Part shown: positions 1-7,894 of the stretch, one piece after another
Layout: every line of letters begins with the position of its first letter
How positions within the stretch are numbered: position 1 is the stretch's first letter
Notes under the pieces: model-generated
Told to the model about the DNA's origin: nothing
What the model saw: only the letters and a program-made list of their open reading frames with translations
Databases searched by the model: none
Position numbers and translations under genes: made by a program
Assembly (NCBI GenBank): GCA_963711255.1
Contig: CAVQDO010000011.1
Location: 147,196-211,195 of the forward strand
Length of the DNA stretch: 64,000 nucleotides
Source: GCA-2746365 sp963711255
GTDB lineage: Bacteria; Pseudomonadota; Gammaproteobacteria; SZUA-229
Direction: 5' to 3'

Positions 1-897
1 GCCTAACCAGACGCCACGACTTTTAGCGCTGGCAATCACCGGCGCAAACATGTCGGCGTCTTCCGAGAGGCCGGCGCTGTTAAGCAGGGCACGTTCAGAT
101 TCTTCGCGGATGACATCAATCACGTCATCGATGGTAATGCGTCCGAGCAGCAAGCCTTCGTCATTGACCACTGCAACAGAGATCAGATCCTGTTGTTCAA
201 AGAGAACGGCGACTTCATGCTCGCTCATGTTTGCATTCACTGCAAGCGTATCGACATGCATTAATGTGGCTACCAGTTCTTCAGGGTCGCTGGTTAGGAT
301 GTCGGTCAGTTGAATTATGCCCTGATAGCGATCAGTCTCATCGATGACCATGAGGCTGTCGGTATGCGGCGGCAATGTATTGTGGCGACGCAACCAGCGA
401 AGTACAACTGCGATGGTGACGTTTTGTCTTACGCTGATAATGTCGCTACTCATTAAGCGCCCGGCACTGTCTTCCTCGAAGTTAAGGACAAATTCAAGGC
501 GTTTTCGGTGGTCGCTGTCCAGGGCTTCAAGCAGTGCATCGCTTCGTACCTGAGGCAGGTCATCGATAATCTCTGCAAGGTCTTCTGGTGCCATTGCTTC
601 CGCAGCGGCAAGCAGCGCATCGCCCTCCATGATACCGATAACACTGTCTCGTGCATCATCATGCAGGTAGGTAAGAACTTCCGATTCCTGGTGATCCGGC
701 ACAGCCTGCCATAAATCTTTGCGCTGTGTTTGTGGCAGAGATTCAATAAGGTTGGCAACGATAGACGGATGGGTTTCTTCCAGCGTCGTGGTAATCGTAT
801 CAAGGTTACCCGCATCCAGATCAGCTACAATCTGTTCAAGCAAATCCTGCTGACTGTTCTCATCATGGGGTGTAGCTTTATGCGATTCTGTAGACAT
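1..897 (-). CDS. mgtE: Magnesium channel MgtE, 5' part (cut by window edge)
   Basis: Reading leftward from the ATG at 895-897, 299 codons stay open to the window edge. The protein has the MgtE layout: an acidic alpha-helical N domain (about residues 25-150, with repeated acidic helices such as EDLAEIIDDLP) followed by a tandem CBS pair (about 155-275), ending in the linker to the membrane pore (FAPV, then RGVWLG). The five-helix membrane domain lies outside the window. In the family, the N and CBS domains bind Mg2+ and close the pore when internal Mg2+ is high. The start lies 2 bases after the stop of the CorB-like gene, so the two are probably co-transcribed. Identification is firm. Confidence 0.93.
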   Translation of the reverse strand, partial: MSTESHKATPHDENSQQDLLEQIVADLDAGNLDTITTTLEETHPSIVANLIESLPQTQRKDLWQAVPDHQESEVLTYLHDDARDSVIGIMEGDALLAAAEAMAPEDLAEIIDDLPQVRSDALLEALDSDHRKRLEFVLNFEEDSAGRLMSSDIISVRQNVTIAVVLRWLRRHNTLPPHTDSLMVIDETDRYQGIIQLTDILTSDPEELVATLMHVDTLAVNANMSEHEVAVLFEQQDLISVAVVNDEGLLLGRITIDDVIDVIREESERALLNSAGLSEDADMFAPVIASAKSRGVWLG

Positions 898-899
898 GT

Positions 900-2309
900 T
901 TATTTTTTGCTTACGTCCGAATTGTTTTCCGCCTTATCTTCAACAACCGGCTCAGCAGTGGCATCATCTGCAGGTTCTACTTTGTCATCCTCATCGGAGA
1001 GAATAACCTCGTATCGGATATGTACTTTTCCTACACGGTGATCATCAATATCCACCACGCGTAAATGGTAGTTGTTTTCAATAATTTCATCGCCAGTTTC
1101 CGGCATGCGTGTCAGGCGTTGCATGAATAGACCACTTAAGGTGTTGGCATCAAGATGATCGTCAATTTTCAGGCCAACCGAGCGTTCCAGATCAGTAAGC
1201 GAAATCAGGCCATCAGCTTCCCAGTGGGTATCATCAATAACCGTGACTGCGGTACTTGGTTCTTCTGCATCTGTTTCATCCTGAATATCGCCAACGATTT
1301 CTTCAATCAAATCTTCCAGTGTAATAACGCCGATGAAGGCGCCGTATTCATCAACTACGCAGGCCATGTGTGCACGACGTATACGCATCAGATCAAACAA
1401 TTTGGCTATGCGCTGTGATTCGGGAACGATCATGGAGTCACGTCGGAAACGGTTCAAGTCTGTCCAGGGCTCACTTTCACCTTGCAGAATAGCGCGATGG
1501 ATATCTTTGGTAAGGATAATACCAACCAGTGTGTCATCATTACTGCTATCGATTAATGGAAAACGTGAATGTTCTGTATCCCGAATTATATTTAAATTGT
1601 CCTCTGTCGGTGCCGCAATATCGAGGCTTTGTACCGAATTGATAGGAATCATGATGCGACCGACCTGGCGTTGATCAAATTCAAACAGGTTGTGCAGCAT
1701 GTTTGCCTGGCGTTCGTGGATTTCACCGTGTTCTTGTGAAGTTGTTACCAGGCCCTTGATTTCAGCACTGCTAAAAACTTCAGCGTGCGATGCTTCTGCG
1801 ACATTAAACAGAGAAAGAATGGCGCTGGTGGCGCGATTGAGTAACCAGTTCAGCGGATAAGCAATAATATATGAAGCATGTAAGGGGTAAGCGACCCAGA
1901 GCGATACCGGTTCTGCTTTGCGAATAGCAAAGGTTTTTGGTACCTGTTCGCCAACAACGATATGCAATGCAGAAAAAATCAGAAAGCCAATAATAAAGGA
2001 AGTAGTGTGAACCATCGGTTCGGACATGCCCATTTCAGTAAACATGGGTTCGAGCAGGGCGGCAACGGCCGGTTCGCCGACCCAGCCAAGCCCTAGTGAC
2101 GCCATGGTAATACCAAGCTGGCAGGCAGCGAGATATGATTCAAGGTTTGCCTGAATGCGTACGGTAAGTTTTGCCGTAGCACTGCCTTCGGCAGCGAGTG
2201 ATTCGATGCGAAATCCTCGTGCTTTGACCAGGGCAAATTCGGCAGCCACGTAGAAGCCGTTGGCGACAAGCAACAGGACGATGGCTAAAATGCTGGGTAA
2301 AGTATCCAT
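900..2309 (-). CDS. CorB/CNNM-type (DUF21-CBS-CorC_HlyC) membrane protein
   Basis: This 469-residue protein has a DUF21 membrane domain with about four hydrophobic segments (residues 1-190), a CBS pair (about 205-330, including the motif GVITLEDLIEEIVGDI) and a C-terminal CorC_HlyC domain (about 350-430) before an acidic tail. It is often annotated as a hemolysin, but the family (CorB/CNNM) is linked to Mg2+ or Co2+ transport. Here it sits directly upstream of mgtE and downstream of corA on the same strand, which supports a role in magnesium homeostasis. The ATG at 2307-2309 starts a hydrophobic helix, as in homologues. Confidence 0.88.
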   Translation of the reverse strand: MDTLPSILAIVLLLVANGFYVAAEFALVKARGFRIESLAAEGSATAKLTVRIQANLESYLAACQLGITMASLGLGWVGEPAVAALLEPMFTEMGMSEPMVHTTSFIIGFLIFSALHIVVGEQVPKTFAIRKAEPVSLWVAYPLHASYIIAYPLNWLLNRATSAILSLFNVAEASHAEVFSSAEIKGLVTTSQEHGEIHERQANMLHNLFEFDQRQVGRIMIPINSVQSLDIAAPTEDNLNIIRDTEHSRFPLIDSSNDDTLVGIILTKDIHRAILQGESEPWTDLNRFRRDSMIVPESQRIAKLFDLMRIRRAHMACVVDEYGAFIGVITLEDLIEEIVGDIQDETDAEEPSTAVTVIDDTHWEADGLISLTDLERSVGLKIDDHLDANTLSGLFMQRLTRMPETGDEIIENNYHLRVVDIDDHRVGKVHIRYEVILSDEDDKVEPADDATAEPVVEDKAENNSDVSKK

Positions 2310-2470
2310 TAATATTTCCGGTTATTTATGTTGTTATATGAAGTATCAGACTGTGCCTGGTATTTTAAGTCACAGAAATACCTGCCTGTCTCTGGTTATC
2401 GGCTAAGCGAAAACCAGAAGCAGACTGGCAAAAATCAAAAAAAGCGACTTTTTTCAGGCAGGTCTATAGC

Positions 2471-3430
2471 TTAAAGCCAGCGTTTTTTCCTGAATATTGT
2501 CAGTAAAACGGCGACAATTGCAAACATGACAGACAGCAATATGAAATAACCGTCACTGCTTTTTAGCTCAGGTATGTTTTCAAAGTTCATGCCGTAGATT
2601 CCGGCAAGAAATGTTATCGGTACAAAAATAACCGTGACAACTGTCAGAACTTTCATGATTTGATTCAGGTGATGGCCGTTGAGACTGATATAAGCATCAA
2701 TAAGGTCGGTGATCACGCTCTGGTATAGATCTGCCAGTGAGTTATTCCTCTGCATTAAGGCAGCTATGTCCTCAAGCTCATCATGCCAGCTGGTATTAAG
2801 CGTTTTGTCAATTTTCCTCGCCAGCTCGTTAAATATATTATTGTGATAGGCGATAATTCTGCGCATTTTCCTGAGCGAAGTATTATAACTGGATAATTCT
2901 CTTACCAGTGCTTCGCTGGTAGATTCAAAGATTTCGTCTTCGATGACGTCCAGTCGTGACTCAAGGTTCATTAAAATATTGGCATATCGCGTAGTGATTC
3001 TCCGAAGTAAGGCAGATAGTATTTCGATCGGAGTTGTTGAGGCGCTGTTTTGAGTAGTTTTATTCCATAACAGGTCAAGATAATGTGAATGTTTTCCTCG
3101 GCGGGTCACCATAAAATTTTCACCAACAAACAGTGCCAGCTGTAAAGTTGAAAAATCCAGGTCGTGAGAATCTGAATCCAGTGGTTTGGTCAGCAAATAG
3201 GTATAGTGATCATGAAATGAAATGCTCGGTGGATGGCGTTCTCTTTGCGCCTCGATAATATCGAATTCATCAAAGGCAAAGGTTTTTTTCAGGAACTCTT
3301 CTTCTGATTTAGCTTCTTCCTCGAATAGATCCAGCCATATCCAGCCTGATTTGTTGTTCTGCCATTCAGTTAGAAGTTCTTCACCGCCCTGTTGAATACC
3401 GCTATCAGTGATTAATAAAAATCGTTTCAT
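2471..3430 (-). CDS. corA: CorA magnesium/cobalt channel
   Basis: The 319-residue protein has a soluble N-terminal half rich in charged residues, a long stalk helix (about 140-255) and two C-terminal membrane helices. The signature YGMNF after the first helix (GMN at residues 280-282) is the CorA selectivity filter, and the chain ends in the basic tail KKRWL. CorA forms a homopentameric inner-membrane channel for Mg2+ uptake. The loop after GMN is somewhat divergent (NIPEL rather than MPEL), as in CorA-like subfamilies. The start overlaps the 3' end of the upstream mechanosensitive-channel gene by 4 bases, implying translational coupling. Confidence 0.9.
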   Translation of the reverse strand: MKRFLLITDSGIQQGGEELLTEWQNNKSGWIWLDLFEEEAKSEEEFLKKTFAFDEFDIIEAQRERHPPSISFHDHYTYLLTKPLDSDSHDLDFSTLQLALFVGENFMVTRRGKHSHYLDLLWNKTTQNSASTTPIEILSALLRRITTRYANILMNLESRLDVIEDEIFESTSEALVRELSSYNTSLRKMRRIIAYHNNIFNELARKIDKTLNTSWHDELEDIAALMQRNNSLADLYQSVITDLIDAYISLNGHHLNQIMKVLTVVTVIFVPITFLAGIYGMNFENIPELKSSDGYFILLSVMFAIVAVLLTIFRKKRWL

Positions 3431-4779
3431 GTTTCTTTACCGGTTGTTGGTTGTAACTGGCTGATGACGTCTGCAATATTGGTCTTGCCTAACAGGGTAT
3501 TGATATGTACGTCCTGTTGCGGGAATGGTATTTTAATATCGTGTTCATGAAACTTGTCCCAGACATTAAGCAGAACTTCGCTGATAACGTTGGCCCTGCC
3601 ATTTTCAGGGTCCTGGATCCATATGCGCAGCTCAAGATCAACAGAACTGTCTCCGAAGCCTCTAAGCTGGCAGCGGGGTTCTGGATCTTTCAACACACGT
3701 TCAACCGTTCCAGCACTTTCAACACATAACTGTATGGCTTTTCTTACATCGGAATCATAAGAAATACCGATGGCAATTCTGAGCCGAACTTTATCATCGC
3801 TGTATGACCAGTTCTCAACACGCTGTACGATTAACTCTTCGTTCGGAATTAAATGCTCGATGCCATCACGGGTAATGACGGATACATACCTGGCGCCAAG
3901 ATAATTCACCCAGCCAAACGAGTCTGTACCTACAGAAATGACATCACCCGGCTTAATCGCCTTATCCAGTAACAGTAAAATACCGCTGACCAGGTTGGAG
4001 AAAATCTTTTGTAAGCCAAAACCAAGGCCGACACCTAATGCACCAGTGAAAACAGCAAGTGCGGTTAAATCAATACCCGTTGCCGATATCACAGTTAGAA
4101 ATGCGATGGTGTAAAGAGTAAAAGTTGCCAGTTTTACCGTGAGAACACGAATACTTGGTGTTAGCGATGTCGAGCGACTGAGTAACTTTTCGATAACGCC
4201 CGACATGCTGTTGGCTGCCCAGAAAAACAGCCAGGTGAAGATAACGATTTTCATTGCAAATAATGGAGAAACGCGGACTTCGCCGACCATAATAAACCAG
4301 CTATCAAGCAGTTTAATCGTGCCATCAAGCAGACCAAATATATTCAGTGCCGCAATGGACCAGGCAAATATACTGATACTGAGGGATAAGGTGCGATTTT
4401 GAACCAGCAGGGTGGCTATGCGAATAATTATCCAGGCGGTTAGCAGGCTGGTGACAACATTCAGTACAGCGACAGGTTGGTCATAACTCTGAGAAATAGA
4501 AATAGCAACCCACTGTAACATCAGCCAGACGATATCACCGCTCATTGTGCGCACGGCATATATCGGTTTCTTAATGGAGTAGGGGAGTAAAGCGTTTTTT
4601 GCTATGTTTGATAACAGCTTTTGTAGCCGGGGCTGTATCAGAAGTTTAACCAGGATAAAAATGGCAACTATTATGAATATCTGAATGGCGATCGATACAT
4701 CCTGCAGGTTATAAAATGCAGTTTCGCCCAGTTTAAGTAAGCTATCTATTGCGCTGTTTATGTCGTCCAGTAAAGTCAT
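3427..4779 (-). CDS. MscS-family mechanosensitive channel
   Basis: The 450-residue protein has several hydrophobic segments in the first 240 residues, then a glycine/alanine-rich pore helix (FTGALGVGLGFGLQKIFSN, about residues 240-262) and a cytoplasmic MscS beta domain running to about residue 430 (including the D-x-I-x-V-G stretch and the IPN motif). It should open under membrane tension and release ions or solutes during osmotic downshock. It is the first gene of a leftward block with corA (4-base overlap). The next gene upstream, a DUF2789 gene, lies 220 bases away. It is longer than E. coli MscS, like YnaI/MSL-type members. Confidence 0.88.
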   Translation of the reverse strand: MTLLDDINSAIDSLLKLGETAFYNLQDVSIAIQIFIIVAIFILVKLLIQPRLQKLLSNIAKNALLPYSIKKPIYAVRTMSGDIVWLMLQWVAISISQSYDQPVAVLNVVTSLLTAWIIIRIATLLVQNRTLSLSISIFAWSIAALNIFGLLDGTIKLLDSWFIMVGEVRVSPLFAMKIVIFTWLFFWAANSMSGVIEKLLSRSTSLTPSIRVLTVKLATFTLYTIAFLTVISATGIDLTALAVFTGALGVGLGFGLQKIFSNLVSGILLLLDKAIKPGDVISVGTDSFGWVNYLGARYVSVITRDGIEHLIPNEELIVQRVENWSYSDDKVRLRIAIGISYDSDVRKAIQLCVESAGTVERVLKDPEPRCQLRGFGDSSVDLELRIWIQDPENGRANVISEVLLNVWDKFHEHDIKIPFPQQDVHINTLLGKTNIADVISQLQPTTGKET

Positions 4780-4999
4780 CGATTTGTCTCGCTTTTATTC
4801 TTATTCATAATTATATAATCAAATAATTAAATATAGATATTAACCTGTTTGACTTTAGCAAACCGATGTAAGTCACATTGCGGTGATTTTTATCAGTCAA
4901 TTGCAGTCAGACTACTATGTTATCTTAAGTGCCGTTATCTCAAGAGCCCGCTCACTAATTACATAAGGGGTGGGAATATGCCTGCTCGTCATTCCAGTT

Positions 5000-5227
5000 C
5001 TAGCCTCGCAATAAAGCGTTTAGTTGATCGACGACCATCGCCCATGCGGAATCATCCGCTATTGCTTCTTCTAAAAAAGCTGCCTGTGATGCTGTCCAGA
5101 ACTCGGCTTTATGTAAAGGTATGTGTTCTGAGATTGTGCTATGAGTTTGAATAAACTGCTCGATAGAATCGTGGTCTTCTTTCAGGCCGAGCTGGTCAAA
5201 TAAATCTTCGAGAGTGTAACTCATCAT
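5000..5227 (-). CDS. DUF2789 family small protein
   Basis: This 75-residue acidic protein begins MMSYTLEDLFDQLGL and ends WAMVVDQLNALL, the pattern of the DUF2789 family of small proteins in Gammaproteobacteria. It has no signal peptide or membrane segment and looks like an all-helical cytoplasmic protein. No function is established for the family. It stands alone, with about 220 bases to the MscS gene downstream and 310 bases to the divergent PDC-sensor gene upstream. Confidence 0.75.
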   Translation of the reverse strand: MMSYTLEDLFDQLGLKEDHDSIEQFIQTHSTISEHIPLHKAEFWTASQAAFLEEAIADDSAWAMVVDQLNALLRG

Positions 5228-5537
5228 AGAAAACCCTGATTCTGGCTGAATCTTTTATTTATCAGTCTATTACTCTGGTGCAAAGCAGGCAAGCGATAAA
5301 TAAGATCGATAAATTTCGCATTTGGCCTGGCTGAAAACGTCGATCTGGTTTTCATTGTTCAGTGTGTCAATTATTTTGTGTCAGATTATAGTAATGATGC
5401 TTGCAGACCAGTAGAAACTAGCAGTATTGTTATCGAAATTATTTTTTCTGGCGGCTTATTGCTATATAAAACCACCTTACGGTTATGTAATAATCCTGAC
5501 CTGTAGTTTTTAAAACAATGTTACTTCAGGGGGCATT
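5228..5537. other. Intergenic region between divergent genes
   Basis: No convincing gene is seen in these 310 bases between the divergent DUF2789 and PDC-sensor genes. The part nearest the PDC-sensor gene is AT-rich, and a purine-rich ribosome-binding sequence (CAGGGGGC) lies just before the ATG at 5538. Promoters for both genes presumably lie here, but none could be placed with confidence. Confidence 0.5.
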
Positions 5538-6521
5538 ATGATTACTTCTGCACAGCAGTGTATTGCTCGGCAACGGGATGCTCTGGGGATCTTTCTTTCT
5601 GAACCGATTGCCAGGGTTGCTGTTTCCTGCGCTGAGGTCTGGAGCGACATTGATCAACTAGATGACGCGCTGCGCATCGGATTGGCGAGTCTGCCATACT
5701 GCAGTCATCTGATCGCGACCAATCTGGATGGCATCCAGATCAGTGCGCAGGTTAGCCTTGAAGGGGATGATCGATCGTTACTGGGAATGGATCGCTCACA
5801 GCTGCCTTATATGAAGTCAGTTGTGCCGATGACGGATTTTGTGCTATCTGAATCCTACATAAGTCTGCGAAGTAAGCGACCAAGTATAACCGCGGTTCAG
5901 CTTGTTAAGGTTAATGATAAACCCGTTGGTTTCGTCAGTGCACATTTTGACTTGAGCAAACTGCCGTTAACGGCGCCACTCTATGAAGAGTCGCAAGACT
6001 GGTTGCAGATGAAAGGTGATCCTTCTATCCGCGGTGGACTATTCGCGCAGCAGCGTGTCGAAAGTGTGCTCGATCAACATGTCGATTCAATAATATCTGT
6101 ACTGGAAGAGCTGATAATCTCTTACGGTATATTTCATTGCGAAGTCTATTTTTCAAGCAATCGAGCCACTATCTGGAGTCACACCGATCCGCACAGTTAT
6201 CGCATATTGACCATAGACGAACTGGTTGATCCTGATGTCTGCCTGATGTTTCCAAAGACGCCTTATCCTGAGACTGCCAGGGTACCGACGGAATCGATCC
6301 GTAAGGTGCTGGAAGTATTTCGCGATCTTCGCTTTGCCGACGAGAATGTCTACCTTCGCATCGGCACATTGAATATCTATAATGGCAAAGTGGGGTTAAC
6401 ATTTTCCTGTGATGGATCGCACAGTATTTCCGTTACTGAATTTTTAAATAAGGGTCTGGACTACTGGATCGGTAGTGCGGCTTTTGGTGTTACCACGGTG
6501 CCTGCCTGTAATACTTTGTAA
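5538..6521 (+). CDS. PDC/Cache-like sensor domain protein, soluble
   Basis: The 327-residue protein opens with a helix, then about residues 45-160 look like a PDC/Cache-type sensor fold: SLPYCSHLIATNLDG, then LGMDRSQLPYMKSV, then FVSAHFDLSKLPL, a layout typical of periplasmic dCache ligand domains. The remaining 170 residues match no family I can name. There is no signal peptide, no membrane helix and no recognisable output domain (kinase, GGDEF or methyl-accepting), so it looks like a free-standing cytoplasmic sensor. A good Shine-Dalgarno (GGGGG) precedes the ATG. The antiporter remnant and PsiE-like gene follow on the same strand. Function is unknown. Confidence 0.6.
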   Translation: MITSAQQCIARQRDALGIFLSEPIARVAVSCAEVWSDIDQLDDALRIGLASLPYCSHLIATNLDGIQISAQVSLEGDDRSLLGMDRSQLPYMKSVVPMTDFVLSESYISLRSKRPSITAVQLVKVNDKPVGFVSAHFDLSKLPLTAPLYEESQDWLQMKGDPSIRGGLFAQQRVESVLDQHVDSIISVLEELIISYGIFHCEVYFSSNRATIWSHTDPHSYRILTIDELVDPDVCLMFPKTPYPETARVPTESIRKVLEVFRDLRFADENVYLRIGTLNIYNGKVGLTFSCDGSHSISVTEFLNKGLDYWIGSAAFGVTTVPACNTL

Positions 6522-6524
6522 AGT

Positions 6525-6912
6525 ATCCGGAATTTATATTTGTTGTTGCCATGCTGCTGGCTTTTGGTTACGCTATAGTTGCTGCAATTATCGGCTTGTC
6601 TGTGATCGTTGGAGCCTTTATTGCTGGCGCATCTCTGGATAGGAGTGGACCTGAAACACAGCAGTCGTTTTAAAGCAGGTGCTGATTATCTGATAGGCCT
6701 GTTCGGTGCGATACTCTTTGTTTTACCGCGCGTTCTGGCTGCTATAAGTACTTTTAAGCTTGATATGCTGTTTATCCTGTTGCGTTGTAACAGAAAATAA
6801 TAAACGCCCCGGTTTTGTTGCTATCATCCTGATGAGTCTGTTTACCATGTTAATAGCCCCTGTTGTGTTACATCAAATAAAGAAAGCCACAACGATAATT
6901 AAAGAAGAATAA
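6525..6912 (+). pseudogene. Decayed remnant of a cation:proton antiporter (CPA family)
   Basis: No intact gene fits here, but three short reading frames in succession resemble a CPA-type Na+/H+ or K+/H+ antiporter. Frame one (about 6525-6670) encodes LLAFGYAIVAAIIGLSVIVG followed by AFIAGASLD, the classical antiporter helix. After a stop and frame change, about 6670-6800 encodes YLIGLFGAILFVLPRVLAAI and then STFKLDML, like the next helix. A third frame (about 6795-6912) encodes FVAIILMSLFTMLIAPVVL, like the last membrane helix. The N-terminal helices and the segment between pieces two and three are missing, so this is a deleted and frameshifted fossil. The family call rests on motif memory. 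Confidence 0.5.
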
Positions 6913-6914
6913 TT

Positions 6915-7355
6915 ATGTCACAACAAGAAAATAACTGGAAAAGTCCCGAATGGCTGTTTACTAAAGTCACTTCTCTGATATTCGGTATCATATTATTATT
7001 TACCACCATGGCGCTGCTGGTCGGTTCTTTCCGACTGTTCTATAGTCTATTTGAGCTGGTCGAAAAATCAGGTGTCACCGGGAATTACATGTATATTTTC
7101 TCCGATGTGCTGACCCTCGTGATATTGCTTGAGTTATCTCGATCGCTGTTCCAGTATTTTATGGATCAAACCATCAGGTTGCCTATTATTCTTGATGCAG
7201 GCATCGTGTTTGTACTTCGTGATGTTATGATCGGCCTGTACGAGCAAAAGCTGGAATCAGATGATATTTACGCGCTCAGTGCGTTACTGTTCGTCCTGGG
7301 TATCATTAGAATAGGTCTTGGTTGTTATTATGCCAGCAAGCTTAAACAGACTTGA
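6915..7355 (+). CDS. PsiE-family membrane protein
   Basis: This 146-residue protein has four predicted membrane helices (about 15-40, 60-80, 90-110 and 120-140) and the family-like stretch LVILLELSRSLFQYF, consistent with the phosphate-starvation-inducible PsiE family. The molecular role of PsiE is not established. The ATG follows AAAGAAGAATAATT. The gene ends 6 bases before a small secreted-protein gene, so the two form a probable operon. No Pho box was recognised upstream; the upstream DNA is the antiporter remnant. Confidence 0.72.
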   Translation: MSQQENNWKSPEWLFTKVTSLIFGIILLFTTMALLVGSFRLFYSLFELVEKSGVTGNYMYIFSDVLTLVILLELSRSLFQYFMDQTIRLPIILDAGIVFVLRDVMIGLYEQKLESDDIYALSALLFVLGIIRIGLGCYYASKLKQT

Positions 7356-7361
7356 TATATT

Positions 7362-7775
7362 ATGAACAGGTTAATGTCGTATTATTATCTTTCCCATCTA
7401 TTAGTTATCGCGAGTATTCTAGTTTTCTCAACATACCTGTATGCGGATAAACAGCCGCTGATACTGGAAACCGACTGGCTTAGTTCCGCTGTTGGAAGTC
7501 ATGGAAATACACTTGGTGCTAAAGTGGTTGATGTGGAGATAATGCCCGATAAAGATTCCACCGTGTTAGAGGTTTCTTTACCGATAGAAAACCCTGACGA
7601 CTTTGAAAGAGTTGAAGTCATCGGAAGAAGGTCTCTACAGCCAATAACTCAAACTAAAGATGCTGAATGGATAAAGGATGATGAAAATGGTAACTATGGC
7701 TTACGATTGCACTTGAAGAAAAAAACCGAATTTGAGTTTCGACTGAAACTTATAGATGACGACAAAGATTTCTAG
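7362..7775 (+). CDS. Small secreted protein of unknown function
   Basis: The 137-residue product has a hydrophobic N terminus (YLSHLLVIASILVFSTYLYA) that looks like a signal peptide with cleavage near ADK, followed by a mostly beta, charged domain of about 110 residues. No family is recognised. It starts 6 bases after the PsiE-like gene and is probably translated with it, suggesting an envelope partner, but that is inference from position only. Confidence 0.6.
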   Translation: MNRLMSYYYLSHLLVIASILVFSTYLYADKQPLILETDWLSSAVGSHGNTLGAKVVDVEIMPDKDSTVLEVSLPIENPDDFERVEVIGRRSLQPITQTKDAEWIKDDENGNYGLRLHLKKKTEFEFRLKLIDDDKDF

Positions 7776-7894
7776 CTCGCTGCTGTAGTTATCAGGTTAT
7801 CTCATAATCATCAAAGTTCCAGCTAACCACTCTAGCGTTATTATATTGCCAGGTGAGTAGTCAAAATAATACAGGCGTAATTGCTGTATTAATA

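Noticed and set aside
453..815. Open frame of 120 codons on the minus strand
   Set aside because: It is a shadow of the mgtE frame, which is open from 897 to the window edge with clear MgtE motifs.
4849..5154. Open frame of 101 codons on the plus strand
   Set aside because: It overlaps the DUF2789 gene on the other strand and has no matching features.
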